Of a DNA stretch of 64,000 bases, positions 8,275 to 17,025 are shown one piece after another (the first letter of the stretch is position 1; each line of letters opens with the position of its first letter). The DNA is from CADEDH01 sp039201605 (GTDB lineage Bacteria; Actinomycetota; Acidimicrobiia; Acidimicrobiales; SZUA-35). Under the pieces are notes generated by a model. It searched no databases. It was not told the DNA's origin and worked only from the letters and a program-made list of their open reading frames with translations. The translations under genes and the position numbers were made by a program. The stretch is taken from contig JBCCRO010000030.1 in the NCBI GenBank assembly GCA_039201605.1, positions 1 to 64,000 on the forward strand, given 5' to 3'.

Positions 8275-10887
8275 ATGGAGCCGGAGATGGTCGGACGGGC
8301 CGACGAGGTGGGTCGCCTGATCACGTTGGCCACGGCCGGGGCGTCGGTCCTGGTCACCGGCGACGCCGGTGTCGGCAAGTCGGCGCTGCTCCGACGGGTG
8401 GCCGACCGCCTCACGCCCGAGCACACGGTGTGGACGGTGTGGGGCACGGCGCCGGCCAAAGGCATCCCCTTCGCCGCCGTCGCCCACCTGGTCGACGGCG
8501 TGGCCGCCATCGACCAGGCCGTGCTCATCAACCAACTCGCCGTCCGCATGGCCGCCGCCACCCCGGCCGTGGTGGTCGTCGACGACATCGACCAGGTCGA
8601 CGAGGCCACGCTCGCCGTGCTCGATCGCCTGGCCCGCACCGACGGCGTCGCCGTGATCGCCACCCGGCGGACCCAGGCCTCGGCGGCGGCCGAAACCACA
8701 CCGCCGACCCTCAGCTGGGCCGACGCCGCCGCCCGCCTCGACCTGCCGCCGCTCGACCGGGAGGCGACGACCGAGCTCGGAGCCCACCTCCTCGACGGGC
8801 CGCTCTCGGTCGGCCTCGCCGCCGCCCTCTGGGACAAGACGCAAGGCAACCCGTTGCTGGTGACCGAGGTCCTGCTCAGCTCCGAGGCGGCCGGCGTCCT
8901 CCGTCGGGGCCCGCATCAGTGGGACCTCGCCGCCGACCTCGTCGCCGGGGCCCGGGTGACCGATCTGGTGAAGCGCCGCCTCGACGGCCTCGACGCCGAC
9001 CACCGGCGCTGCATGAATCTCGTCGCCGTGGCCGAGCCGCTGCCGTTGGCCCGGCTGGCCGACGTGTTTCCCGCCACGGTGTTCGCCGAGCTGGAGCGGC
9101 GGTCCCTGCTTCGGGCCGACCAGGCCGGCGGCACCCCCACGCTCCGCCTGGCCCACCCGATCCTCGGCGATGTGCTGCGCGACGGACTGGGGCCGCTCGG
9201 TCGCCGAGCCGTGTTGCTCGAGCTGGCCGAGTGCCACGACGCCGCCACGGTGGGCGACGGCGAATCGCTCCGCCTGGCCAGCTGGTTGCTCGATCTCGGC
9301 GAGACGGCCGACCCGGCCCTCCTGCGGCGAGGCGCGGCCGAAGCGCTCGATCGGTTCGAGCCGGTCCTGGCCGAGCGGCTGCTGCGAGCCCTCGACCCCA
9401 CCGCCGACCCCGCCCTGTCGACCATGCTCGGCTCGGCGCTCCGGGCCCAGGGGCGGCTGGACGAGGCGTTGCCCCTCCTCACCGCGGCCGTCGAGCAGGC
9501 GGCGACGCCACCCGACGTGCTGCAGGCCGTCGGCGCGTTGGCCGACACCCACCTCTTCGACCTGGGCGACGTCGGCCAAGCGCTGACCCTCCTCGGCGAG
9601 GGCGTCGATCGTCTCACCGCCGCCGGGGCCCCTCCCGAGGCGTCGGCCCAGCTGCGCACCCGGGCGTTCCTGGCCACCGGCATGGCGGGCGACTTCGCCA
9701 CCGTGCTGGCCGAAGGCCAACAGCTTCTCCAGCTCCCGCTGCCGCCCCCGGTCGAAGGATCGGTGCTGATGGCCTACACCCTGGCCCAGGCCATGACCGG
9801 ACGGCTCGACGATGTGCTCGACGGTCTCGACCGGGCCGAGCGTCTGGCCCTGGCCGACGGCGGGTCGAACCCCGTCCTTCTCCACCAGCTGCAGCTCAAC
9901 CGCACCCTCGTCCTCCATAGCCTCGCCGGGTTGGATGCTGCCGCGGCCCATACCGCAGGGATGCGGGCCGCGACCGCCGAGCCCCTCCGAGCCAGCGCCC
10001 TGTTCGTCGACAGCCTGGTCCTGCTCCTCGCCGGCGACCTCGACGGCGTGCTGCGACACACCGCCGAAGCGCTGGCCGACCTGGAGCAGGGCGATCCCCT
10101 CGGGCTGATGACGCTGGCCAGGACCTACCAGGCGGTGGCTCTGGCCATGTCCGGCCGACGGACCGAGGCGGTCCGGGCCGTCACCGGCCTGGCGACCGCC
10201 GCCCATCTCGATGAACCGCGGATGGACGTGTGGCGCCAGCAGGCCGAGGCCTGGATCGAGGCCGGCGGAGAAAAGGGCGACTCGGCTACCCGCCGGCTGG
10301 TCGAGGCCGGGAGCCGCGCCGTCGACGGCCAGCATGCGGTCTGGGGAGCGCAGTGCCTGCACGCCGCCGTCCGCCTCGGACACCCGGGGCCGGTGGTGGA
10401 GCCCCTGGCCGCCCTCGCCCGGTCGGCGGGGCCGCTCGTCGAGCTCTTCGCCCGGCACGCCGACGCCGCGGCGGCCGCCGATCCCGTGCTGCTCGACAAG
10501 GTGGCCGACGACCTGCTGGCCACCGGGGCGGTCGGCGTCGCCGTCGACGCCTGGGCGGCGTGCGCCGACGCGGAGGACGACGAGGCAGCGGCGGCGCGGG
10601 CCGCGCTGCTCGCCCACCTGGCCATGGACCGCTGCTCCGGTTACCGGTCGCCGTTGCTCGACCGGGTGGCGCACCCGCTCACCCCCCGACAGCACGAGGT
10701 GGCGGTCCGAGCGGCCGCCGGCACCTCCGCCCGGGCCATCGCCCAGGAGCTGACGGTCACGGCCAAGACGGTCGACAATCATCTGCAGGGCGTGTACCTG
10801 GCCCTCGGCCTGCAGAGCCGCAGCGAGTTGACGGCGTTGTGGCACCGGGTGGCACCGACCCGCACCGCACCTGGTGTCGAGACGTAG
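8275..10887 (+). CDS. LuxR-family regulator with N-terminal AAA/NTPase domain (LAL type)
   Basis: 870 aa from ATG 8275. The N-terminus is an NTPase with Walker A GDAGVGKS (residues 29-36), a Walker B AVVVVDDIDQVDE near 97-109 and a winged-helix region after about 220. A long TPR-like alpha-helical middle (about 330-780) follows. The last 60 residues are a LuxR/GerE helix-turn-helix: LTPRQHEVAVRAAAGTSARA...VTAKTVDNHLQGVYLALG. This domain order is that of the large ATP-binding LuxR (MalT-like) activators, which bind DNA after ligand-driven multimerisation. It is divergent from the Rhs/lipoprotein operon, a candidate target, and is followed by a PIG-L deacetylase gene after 36 bases. Confidence 0.9.
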   Translation: MEPEMVGRADEVGRLITLATAGASVLVTGDAGVGKSALLRRVADRLTPEHTVWTVWGTAPAKGIPFAAVAHLVDGVAAIDQAVLINQLAVRMAAATPAVVVVDDIDQVDEATLAVLDRLARTDGVAVIATRRTQASAAAETTPPTLSWADAAARLDLPPLDREATTELGAHLLDGPLSVGLAAALWDKTQGNPLLVTEVLLSSEAAGVLRRGPHQWDLAADLVAGARVTDLVKRRLDGLDADHRRCMNLVAVAEPLPLARLADVFPATVFAELERRSLLRADQAGGTPTLRLAHPILGDVLRDGLGPLGRRAVLLELAECHDAATVGDGESLRLASWLLDLGETADPALLRRGAAEALDRFEPVLAERLLRALDPTADPALSTMLGSALRAQGRLDEALPLLTAAVEQAATPPDVLQAVGALADTHLFDLGDVGQALTLLGEGVDRLTAAGAPPEASAQLRTRAFLATGMAGDFATVLAEGQQLLQLPLPPPVEGSVLMAYTLAQAMTGRLDDVLDGLDRAERLALADGGSNPVLLHQLQLNRTLVLHSLAGLDAAAAHTAGMRAATAEPLRASALFVDSLVLLLAGDLDGVLRHTAEALADLEQGDPLGLMTLARTYQAVALAMSGRRTEAVRAVTGLATAAHLDEPRMDVWRQQAEAWIEAGGEKGDSATRRLVEAGSRAVDGQHAVWGAQCLHAAVRLGHPGPVVEPLAALARSAGPLVELFARHADAAAAADPVLLDKVADDLLATGAVGVAVDAWAACADAEDDEAAAARAALLAHLAMDRCSGYRSPLLDRVAHPLTPRQHEVAVRAAAGTSARAIAQELTVTAKTVDNHLQGVYLALGLQSRSELTALWHRVAPTRTAPGVET

Positions 10888-10923
10888 GCTGGCCTGAATC
10901 CCGAGAACGGAAAGCGCAACGAC

Positions 10924-11739
10924 ATGGCAACCCTGGTCTGCTTCCACGCCCATCCCGACGACGAGGCCATCAGCACCGGCGGCCTCATGGCCAAGGCGGC
11001 CGCCGCCGGTCACCGGGTGGTGCTCGTGTGCGCCACCCGTGGCGAGCAGGGCGAGCCGCAGGAGGGCGTGCTCGACGAGGGCGAGGAGCTGTGGGAGCGC
11101 CGCGTCGTCGAGTTGGCCGAGGCGGCCAAGCTGCTCGGCGCCGACGAGCCCCGCTGGCTCGGCTACGAGGACTCCGGGATGATGGGCGAGCCGACCAATG
11201 AGAACCCGGCCTGTTTCTGGCAGGCCGACCACGACGAGGCCGTCGCCCGCTTCCAGGCCATCCTCGAAGAGGTGGAGGCCGACGTCGTCACCATCTACGA
11301 CGAGCACGGCGGGTACGGCCACCCCGATCACATCCGGGTCCACACCGTCGGCCTCGCCGCCGCCCGGGCTGCCGGCATCGAGGGCGTCTACGAGGCGACG
11401 ATGAACCGCACCGCCATCCAGGAGATGCGCGACGCCGCCCCCGAGACCTTCGAGAACGGCGATGGTGACGAGGATGGCGACGATGCGGACTTCGACGTCG
11501 ACAGCTTCGGTACCGCCGCCGCCGACATCGCCTACCGGGTCGACGTGGGCGAGGTGATCGAGGCCAAGCGGGCGGCCATGGTGGCCCACCGCAGCCAGAT
11601 CGGCCCCGACAGCCTGTTCCTGGCGATGCCCGATGAGGTCTTCGTCGTGGCCTTCGGCTCCGAGTGGTTCAACATCCCGGGCCGGATCTCCAACGGCAAC
11701 GGTCCCGTCGACGTCGAGATGCTCCCCGGCCTGGGCTGA
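10924..11739 (+). CDS. PIG-L family (LmbE-like) deacetylase
   Basis: 271 aa. The zinc-binding motif AHPDDE is at residues 9-14 and the third ligand is in GGYGHPDHIRVH near residue 130. These are the hallmarks of PIG-L/LmbE N-deacetylases. In actinobacteria, members include MshB and Mca, which act on mycothiol intermediates and mycothiol S-conjugates. The length and the CATRGEQGEP block are compatible with that group, but the substrate cannot be fixed from sequence alone. An acidic insertion (GDGDEDGDDADFDVD) interrupts the middle of the protein. The gene lies 36 bases after the LuxR-type regulator and may be co-transcribed. Confidence 0.85.
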   Translation: MATLVCFHAHPDDEAISTGGLMAKAAAAGHRVVLVCATRGEQGEPQEGVLDEGEELWERRVVELAEAAKLLGADEPRWLGYEDSGMMGEPTNENPACFWQADHDEAVARFQAILEEVEADVVTIYDEHGGYGHPDHIRVHTVGLAAARAAGIEGVYEATMNRTAIQEMRDAAPETFENGDGDEDGDDADFDVDSFGTAAADIAYRVDVGEVIEAKRAAMVAHRSQIGPDSLFLAMPDEVFVVAFGSEWFNIPGRISNGNGPVDVEMLPGLG

Positions 11740-11835
11740 CCCCCTCCTCCGGCTCGGTCGTCGGCGCCGCCATCGCCCGCCAATCGAGGGCGTCCAGTTA
11801 TCGCCCCCGGCCGGAAATGCGCTAGCCATGGAGAC

Positions 11836-13077
11836 ATGACTGCGACGACCGAGGCCGTCACGGCCCCCATCGAGTCCGAGGACGACTTCCGCGCCCGGTG
11901 CCAGGCGTTCCTGGCCGAGCACGCCACCGGGCTGGTGTACGACAGGCCCGATCCTCGCAGCGCCAACGAGCTGGCCGCCAACAAGGCCTTCCAGGCCAAG
12001 GTGGTCGAGGCCGGTCTGGCCGGCATCACCTACCCGGCCGAGTACGGAGGTCTGGGACTGCCCCGGGGCCATGAGCGGATCTGGCGGGAGGAGTACGCCA
12101 AGCACAGCGACATGACCGGTCAGCTGACCATCAGTCACGGGATGTGCGTCCCGATGCTGGCCGAGTACGGCACCGACGAGCAGAAGCAGCGCTACCTGCC
12201 CGACGCCATCGCCGCCCGCACCGTGTGGTGCCAGATGTTCTCCGAGCCCGGCGCCGGCTCCGACGTCGCCAGCCTGCAGACCAGGGCGGTGCTCGACGGC
12301 GAGGAGTGGACCCTCAACGGCCAGAAGGTGTGGACCACGCTGGCCCACGTGTCCGACTACGGCATCGTGATCGCCCGGACCGATCCCGACGTCCCCAAGC
12401 ACGCCGGTATCTCGATGTTCGTCGTCGACATGAACGCCCCCGGGGTCGAGACCCGACCGATCAACCAGGTCGACGGCGGCGTCCACTTCAACGAGGTGTT
12501 CTTCACCGACGTCCGCCTGCCCGCCGACGCCCTCATCGGCGAGCTCAACGCCGGCTGGCGCCTGGCCACCGCCATGCTGATGTACGAGCGGGTCGCCATC
12601 GGCACCGGTTCCAGCTCCGGCATCAAGACCCCGACCTCCGACATGCTGGTCAAGGTGGCCCGCAGCCACGGCGTGCTCGACGACGCCGTCGTCCGCCAGG
12701 AGCTGATGAAGGTCCACATCGAGGAGACGACCAAGAGCCTGGTCTCACTTCGCACCCGGGCCGAGATGAAGGCGGGCAAGACCCCCGGGCCCGGCGGTTC
12801 GCTCGGCAAGCTGCACGGGGCCAAGATCGCTCGCATGACCCGCCGGTTGCTGCTCAACCTCACCGGTCCATCCGGCCTGGCGTGGAGCGACGGCGAGCCC
12901 GACGGCGACAAGCACAGCCAGCTCACGCTGCGGAGCTTCGCCGCCAACATCGCCGGTGGTACCGACGAGATCCAGAAGAACATCATCGGCGATCGGGTGC
13001 TCGGCCTCCCTCGGGACGTCAGCGTCGACCGCGACGTCCCGTTCCGGGATCTGAAGGTCGGCACCCAGTCGGACTAG
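11836..13077 (+). CDS. Acyl-CoA dehydrogenase
   Basis: 413 aa, the usual length for the family. It carries the N-terminal helical domain, the flavin-binding middle (VWCQMFSEPGAGSDVASLQ, near residues 130-148) and the C-terminal helical domain ending in the signature NIAGGTDEIQKNIIGDRVLGLP. Members oxidise acyl-CoA thioesters to enoyl-CoA with FAD and pass electrons to ETF. The alignment-level similarity is to the FadE-like enzymes common in actinobacteria that serve fatty-acid, steroid or branched-chain breakdown. The substrate is not determined. A GC-rich hairpin followed by CTTTAT comes directly after the stop. Confidence 0.92.
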   Translation: MTATTEAVTAPIESEDDFRARCQAFLAEHATGLVYDRPDPRSANELAANKAFQAKVVEAGLAGITYPAEYGGLGLPRGHERIWREEYAKHSDMTGQLTISHGMCVPMLAEYGTDEQKQRYLPDAIAARTVWCQMFSEPGAGSDVASLQTRAVLDGEEWTLNGQKVWTTLAHVSDYGIVIARTDPDVPKHAGISMFVVDMNAPGVETRPINQVDGGVHFNEVFFTDVRLPADALIGELNAGWRLATAMLMYERVAIGTGSSSGIKTPTSDMLVKVARSHGVLDDAVVRQELMKVHIEETTKSLVSLRTRAEMKAGKTPGPGGSLGKLHGAKIARMTRRLLLNLTGPSGLAWSDGEPDGDKHSQLTLRSFAANIAGGTDEIQKNIIGDRVLGLPRDVSVDRDVPFRDLKVGTQSD

Positions 13078-13110
13078 GCGGCGGGGCCGTCGGCGGGCGC
13101 CGCTCTTTAT
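13078..13110 (+). terminator. Possible rho-independent terminator after acyl-CoA dehydrogenase
   Basis: GCGGCG at 13078-13083 pairs with CGCCGC at 13098-13103 and is followed by TCTTTAT. The T-tract is short, so this is a weak candidate. Confidence 0.35.
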
Positions 13111-13121
13111 GTGAGACTTCT

Positions 13122-13149
13122 TTGCCTCGGCTTTCGGTCGGTTTACCTA
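13122..13149 (+). promoter_or_regulatory. Candidate promoter of the HtrA-like gene
   Basis: TTGCCT (13122-13127) and TACCTA (13144-13149) are separated by 16 bases and lie about 40 bases before the ATG at 13187. The match to a sigma70-type promoter is moderate. Confidence 0.35.
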
Positions 13150-13186
13150 CGTTGAGGGTCAGCCCCCCACCAGGAGACCGATCCCC

Positions 13187-14470
13187 ATGTTTGCTCCTCC
13201 GGCCATCCCTTCAGGCTCAGAGGAACCCGATTCCCCCGAGAACGCCCCCACCGGCCCGATGCCGCAGCCGGTTCCTACTTCGTCGTTCGCCCCCGCCGAG
13301 GTCGGCGAGCCCGAACCGATCGCACCTCCCGTGCGACCGACACCGGCACCCCATGGCGCCGTTTCACCTACGGTGAGCCCTCCCACAAACCCCCCGGCCA
13401 ACGAGGCCGTCCGTCGTCCCCGATCCCGGGTGGCGGTGGCCTCGTTGGCATTCCTCCTGGGTGGCGCCGTGGGTGCCGGTGGTTTCGCCCTCGGCGCACA
13501 GTCGACCGAGACGACCGAGACGGTCCCCGCCACCACGTCGACGGTGACCGCCAACCAGGCCGCGGCGGTCGACACAACCGCCACGACGGGCCAGACCACC
13601 GCCCCGCTCGATCTCAACGTCACCGAGCCGGCCGCCGCCGTCGCCGCATCGCTCGGCCCGGCCGTCGTCCAGGTGGAGACCAACTTCGGCCAGGGCTCCG
13701 GCGTTGTCTACGAGGAGGGGCTGATCCTCACCAACCACCACGTGATCGAGGGAGCGGAGACGGTCCGGGTGCGGACCTCCGACGGGCGGGTGTTCGACAC
13801 CGAGGTGCTCGGCTCCGATCCCCGCAACGACATCGCCGTGCTCGCCGCCCCGGGGGCCGACATTCCCGTCGCCGCCATCGGCTCCGCCGACGTCCTCCAG
13901 CCGGGGCAGATCACGGTGGCGATCGGCAGCCCGTTCCGTCTGCAGCAGACGGTGACCGCCGGGATCGTGTCGTCGGTCAACCGGCCGGTGCCCAACCAGG
14001 ACGGCACCGTCACCGCCATGATCCAGACCGACGCCCCCATCAACCCCGGTAACTCCGGTGGCGCCCTGGCCAACGTCGACGGCGAGGTCGTCGGTATCAA
14101 CACCTCGATCCGGACCGACGGCACCACCAACGCCAACATCGGCATCGGCTTCGCCGTGCCCATCGAGACCGCCATCGAGGTGGCGGAACGGATTCAGAGC
14201 GGCGAGTCGCTCGAGCCCGGCGTCCTCGGTGTCTCCGGTGCTCTCAATGACGACGACCTCGGCGTTCCCCTCGACGAGATCGTGCCCGACTCGGCCGCCG
14301 ATAGCGCAGGCCTGGAGGTGGGTGATCGGGTGCTGTCGATCGATGGTGTCCCGGTCACGTCGATCGAGGAACTCGCCGGTCTGATCCAGACGCACTTCAC
14401 CGGCGAGGTGATCGAACTGGAGGTGCTGCGGGGCACCGACCGGTTGACGGTCCAGGCGACCCTGTCCTGA
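13187..14470 (+). CDS. HtrA/DegP-type membrane-anchored serine protease with PDZ domain
   Basis: 427 aa from ATG 13187, preceded by GGAGACC. A Pro-rich cytosolic tail (1-78) is followed by one membrane segment (about 82-103), a Thr-rich linker and a trypsin-like domain. The catalytic triad is visible: His185 in LTNHHV, Asp215 in DPRNDIAVL and Ser290 in NPGNSGGAL. A PDZ domain covers about 335-425 (LEVGDRVLSIDGVPVTS). The family degrades or refolds damaged exported proteins and takes part in envelope stress responses. It is convergent with an esterase gene across a strong shared terminator. Confidence 0.93.
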   Translation: MFAPPAIPSGSEEPDSPENAPTGPMPQPVPTSSFAPAEVGEPEPIAPPVRPTPAPHGAVSPTVSPPTNPPANEAVRRPRSRVAVASLAFLLGGAVGAGGFALGAQSTETTETVPATTSTVTANQAAAVDTTATTGQTTAPLDLNVTEPAAAVAASLGPAVVQVETNFGQGSGVVYEEGLILTNHHVIEGAETVRVRTSDGRVFDTEVLGSDPRNDIAVLAAPGADIPVAAIGSADVLQPGQITVAIGSPFRLQQTVTAGIVSSVNRPVPNQDGTVTAMIQTDAPINPGNSGGALANVDGEVVGINTSIRTDGTTNANIGIGFAVPIETAIEVAERIQSGESLEPGVLGVSGALNDDDLGVPLDEIVPDSAADSAGLEVGDRVLSIDGVPVTSIEELAGLIQTHFTGEVIELEVLRGTDRLTVQATLS

Positions 14471-14484
14471 GACCGCTTGAGGTC

Positions 14485-14514
14485 GGCCTCCCCCCAGTCG
14501 CCCGGGGGGAGGCC
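14485..14514. terminator. Bidirectional terminator between convergent genes
   Basis: A perfect 11-bp stem, GGCCTCCCCCC (14485-14495) and GGGGGGAGGCC (14504-14514), with an 8-base loop. It lies exactly between the stops of the HtrA-like gene and the esterase gene. There is no T-run, as is common in high-GC actinobacteria. Confidence 0.7.
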
Positions 14515-14519
14515 ACCGC

Positions 14520-15320
14520 TCACTCCGTGTGTGGTCGGCCGGCCGCCTGGTTCGTCCAGGCGGCCAGCTGGTTTTCGACCGCCGACCAGACGGCGTGGGT
14601 GGGGTCGATGATGTGGAAGTGGTCGACGTCGGTCGGGCTGACGAGGGTGACGTCGTCGCCGGCGGCGGTGGCGGCGGCCACATAGTCCTCGACGAGATCG
14701 AGGGGCACGCTGTCGTCGGCGTGGCCGTGGACGACCAGCTGGGCCACGTCGAGGGGGAGCAGGGCGGCGGGTGACGCTGCGGCGTAGAGCTCGGGCGCAG
14801 TCGCACTGTCGGCACCGAGCAGCTCCCGCACCGCACCGTCGCTGAGGTTGCGTCGGTCGGCCTCGACCAGATCGGCCACCGGTGCCAGGGCGACCACGCC
14901 GTCGATCCGCCGCTCCCGGGTGGCGCCCCACAGGGCAAGGTGCCCACCGGCCGAGTGGCCGATGGCCACCAGCGGTCGGTGGCCCCGAGCCTCGCCTCGG
15001 CTGGCGGTCGGGCCGTCCGACCCCCGGTCGGCCAGATCGGCGGCGAGGGCGAGGGCGGCGTGGACGTCGGCCGACATCCGGCCCCAGACCCCGTGGGTAT
15101 CCTCGATCCGGCGGTATTCGATGTTCACCGTCAGCCAGCCGTCGGCGGCGAGCGATGCCGCCAGCGGGTGCATCAGGTCGAGGGCGTAGCGATGGCGCCA
15201 GTAGCCACCGTGGACGAGGACCGCCGTACCGGGTGTCGGATCGGTGGCCGGTGGCGACCACACCTCGACGAACTGGTCGGGGTGCTCGCCGTAGGTGATG
15301 ATCTCGGGCTCGGTGGCCAT
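14520..15320 (-). CDS. Alpha/beta-hydrolase esterase (BD-FAE / kynurenine-formamidase-like)
   Basis: 266 aa from ATG 15320; GTG codons at 15323 and 15326 are alternative starts and no clear ribosome site decides. The oxyanion-hole motif is VHGGYWRHRY (about residues 36-45), the nucleophile elbow GHSAGGHLALWG holds the catalytic Ser, and an Asp in HGHADDSVPLD and a His in VDHFHIIDP complete the triad. HGGYWR is typical of small esterases and N-formylkynurenine formamidases. The gene stands alone, convergent with htrA and divergent from the next gene. Confidence 0.85.
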   Translation of the reverse strand: MATEPEIITYGEHPDQFVEVWSPPATDPTPGTAVLVHGGYWRHRYALDLMHPLAASLAADGWLTVNIEYRRIEDTHGVWGRMSADVHAALALAADLADRGSDGPTASRGEARGHRPLVAIGHSAGGHLALWGATRERRIDGVVALAPVADLVEADRRNLSDGAVRELLGADSATAPELYAAASPAALLPLDVAQLVVHGHADDSVPLDLVEDYVAAATAAGDDVTLVSPTDVDHFHIIDPTHAVWSAVENQLAAWTNQAAGRPHTE

Positions 15321-15399
15321 CACCACTGTTTAGCCGCAGCGGCTCCACCTCGGGGTGGCCATCGGCTTTGATGGGTGGATCACGGAGAGGGGAGTGCCT

Positions 15400-16041
15400 G
15401 TGGATTCATCGAAGAAGGCCTGGGACGATGTCGGTGACACCGTCGGGGGGTTGGGGAAGTCGCTCTCGAAGCGGCTGCGCAAGAACGATGCCGACGCCGA
15501 TGCGCCGGTGAGCGACGATCAACTCAAGGGCGAGGCCAAGCAGGCGGGCAAGTCGCTGCTCGGCGCTCTGTCGGCCACGGTCGACGACGTGGGCAACGCC
15601 CTCTCCTCGGCCATCGACGGCTCCAGCCCCGGGGCGCAGGCCCCACCTCCTCCACCGGGAGCCGCAGCGCCGCCACCCGCCCCCGGTTCTCCGCCGCCTG
15701 GCCCGGGTCCGGTGGCCCCGCCGGCTGGTCCCCCCGGATCGGGTTCGGTGGCGCCTCCGGCCGGTCCTCCAGGGTTGGGATCGATGCCGCCGCCCTCGGC
15801 CGAGCGGATTGCGACCGATCCGGTTGTACCGCCGGCTGGTCCCCCCGGATCGGGTTCGGTGGCGCCTCCCGCCGGGCCTCCCGGCTCGGGAGCGGTGCCG
15901 CCGCCGGTCGGCCCGCCGGGGTCGGGCACGAGCGCCGCTGCTCCACCGCCCGGTCCAACCGACTCGCTCGATCCGACGACGCTGCCGCCGCCGGTGGTGG
16001 ACTCCGACGACGGTGACCCGGACGCCCAGCCGCTGGACTAG
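15400..16041 (+). CDS. Proline-rich low-complexity protein with in-frame repeats
   Basis: 213 aa from GTG 15400, chosen because GAGGGGAG ends five bases before it. The first 75 residues form a charged helical region (SKKAWDDVGDTVGGLGKSL...GEAKQAGKSLLGAL) that looks amphipathic. The remainder is Pro/Gly/Ala-rich with repeats of PPAGPPGSGSVAPPAGPPG. The repeat is near-perfect at the DNA level (see the repeat entry). There is no signal peptide or membrane span. The function is unknown; such tails often bind partner proteins. Confidence 0.7.
   Translation: MDSSKKAWDDVGDTVGGLGKSLSKRLRKNDADADAPVSDDQLKGEAKQAGKSLLGALSATVDDVGNALSSAIDGSSPGAQAPPPPPGAAAPPPAPGSPPPGPGPVAPPAGPPGSGSVAPPAGPPGLGSMPPPSAERIATDPVVPPAGPPGSGSVAPPAGPPGSGAVPPPVGPPGSGTSAAAPPPGPTDSLDPTTLPPPVVDSDDGDPDAQPLD
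15718..15869 (+). repeat. 41-bp direct repeat, two copies within the proline-rich gene
   Basis: The same 41 bases (beginning CCGCCGGCTGGTCC) occur at 15718-15758 and 15829-15869. The offset is 111 bases (37 codons), so the reading frame is kept. This points to recent in-frame duplication or slippage. Confidence 0.85.
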
Positions 16042-16086
16042 TCGACCTTGAGCGAACTCGTCACAAGCGATAGGTTGAAACGTGAT

Positions 16087-16110
16087 CCGTAACGGTTTAC
16101 GTCGGATCGA
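16087..16110. promoter_or_regulatory. Nested palindrome upstream of the 59-aa protein gene
   Basis: CCGTAACGG (16087-16095) lies inside a larger inverted repeat with GATCCG (16085-16090) and CGGATC arms, separated by 13 bases. Related GGTTAC-type palindromes occur at 17375-17385 and 17417-17425 before the DUF5753 regulator. It could be an operator of that regulator; this is inference only. Confidence 0.3.
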
Positions 16111-16197
16111 CCAGTTCGAGGTGAGAGCCCTGAACCACCCGTTCAGACCCTCGGCGGCACGATCCAGCTGAACCATCGCCGAGCCGAGGAACCTGGA

Positions 16198-16377
16198 TTG
16201 TCCTCAGAGCAAGATCCGCCTATCGATCCCGAGATCGATGTCGTCGTTGCCGCCCGTCGTCAGCTCGATGACGTGCTCGCCATCGAGGACGACGAGACGG
16301 CCCCGACGTCGCTGATCGACCTGGCCCGAGCCGCCGTCGACCAGTGGGACGGGGATGCCGCCGACTCGACCCGCTAG
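16198..16377 (+). CDS. Small acidic protein, 59 aa, unknown
   Basis: A TTG start at 16198 is preceded by GAGGA at seven bases. The product begins MSSEQDPPIDPEIDVVVAA and ends AAVDQWDGDAADSTR. Third codon positions are strongly G/C (GTC GTC, GCC CGT CGT CAG CTC, CTG GCC CGA GCC GCC), which supports real coding despite the small size. It is mostly helical and acidic with no Cys or signal peptide. It ends 13 bases before the stop of the convergent sigma-factor gene. Such small acidic proteins next to sigma factors can be regulators, but nothing in the sequence proves a link. Confidence 0.6.
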   Translation: MSSEQDPPIDPEIDVVVAARRQLDDVLAIEDDETAPTSLIDLARAAVDQWDGDAADSTR

Positions 16378-16390
16378 TCGTTTCGGTCCG

Positions 16391-16978
16391 TCACCCCTCG
16401 CCCCCTTGGTCGTCGACGTCGTCTTCGTTCGACGTGTCGGGAGCCAGATGCTCCTTGAGTTTGGTCAGCCCTTTCGTCCGGTGTTCTCGCACCGATCGTG
16501 GGTGAATGCCGAGTCGCTCGGCTATCTCCGTCACCGAGAGACCATCGACCAGGTGGAGTAAGGCCACCTGGAGTTGCCTCCCCCGGAGGAGTTCGTGGAC
16601 GAGATCCACCAGGTGCATCCGGCCCAGCAACTCATCGATGGCACTCGGTTCATGATCCTGGTGTCGCTGCACACCCGGTCGTGGTTCCGGTGGGGGTCCA
16701 TCGTCGAAGTTGGCCCGACGTTCCCGCTTCTCCCGCCGCTGCTCCGATCTGAGAAGGTCGCGGTAGGCGTTGATCGCCGACCGACGGATGTAGTTCAGCC
16801 AGTACTGCTCGCCTTTACCCCGAGCCCGCCGAACGTGGTCGCTGTCCCACTTCCGGTGGAGGTTGTAGGCCACTCGCTGAGCGATCTCATCCGCCGTGTC
16901 CGCCGAAGCCCCCGCCATCGCCGCCGCGCTCCGGGCGGTGTCGAGGATTCGCCGGCATTCTTCATTCGCGTCAGCCAT
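16391..16978 (-). CDS. ECF-like RNA polymerase sigma factor
   Basis: 195 aa from ATG 16978, chosen for the strong ribosome site GGGAGGAG just upstream; the frame stays open to about 17212 but that extension is low-quality. Region 2 is seen in EQYWLNYIRRSAINAYRDLLR (about residues 57-77). Region 4 holds a helix-turn-helix, LSVTEIAERLGIHPRSVREH, near residues 150-170. The linker is basic and Pro-rich. The family directs RNA polymerase to specific promoters. No membrane anti-sigma gene is adjacent. The 59-aa protein on the opposite strand is the only small neighbour. Confidence 0.82.
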   Translation of the reverse strand: MADANEECRRILDTARSAAAMAGASADTADEIAQRVAYNLHRKWDSDHVRRARGKGEQYWLNYIRRSAINAYRDLLRSEQRREKRERRANFDDGPPPEPRPGVQRHQDHEPSAIDELLGRMHLVDLVHELLRGRQLQVALLHLVDGLSVTEIAERLGIHPRSVREHRTKGLTKLKEHLAPDTSNEDDVDDQGGEG

Positions 16979-17025
16979 GGTGCTCCTCCCGTTGTCGATC
17001 GGGAGGGCGGCACCGGGGCCGCCGC

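Noticed and set aside
8260..12717. A 1485-residue open frame on the minus strand
   Set aside because: It is antisense to three genes with clear domains (LuxR-type ATPase, PIG-L, acyl-CoA dehydrogenase). Its composition is the Gly/Val/Asp/His-rich pattern expected opposite GC3-rich genes.
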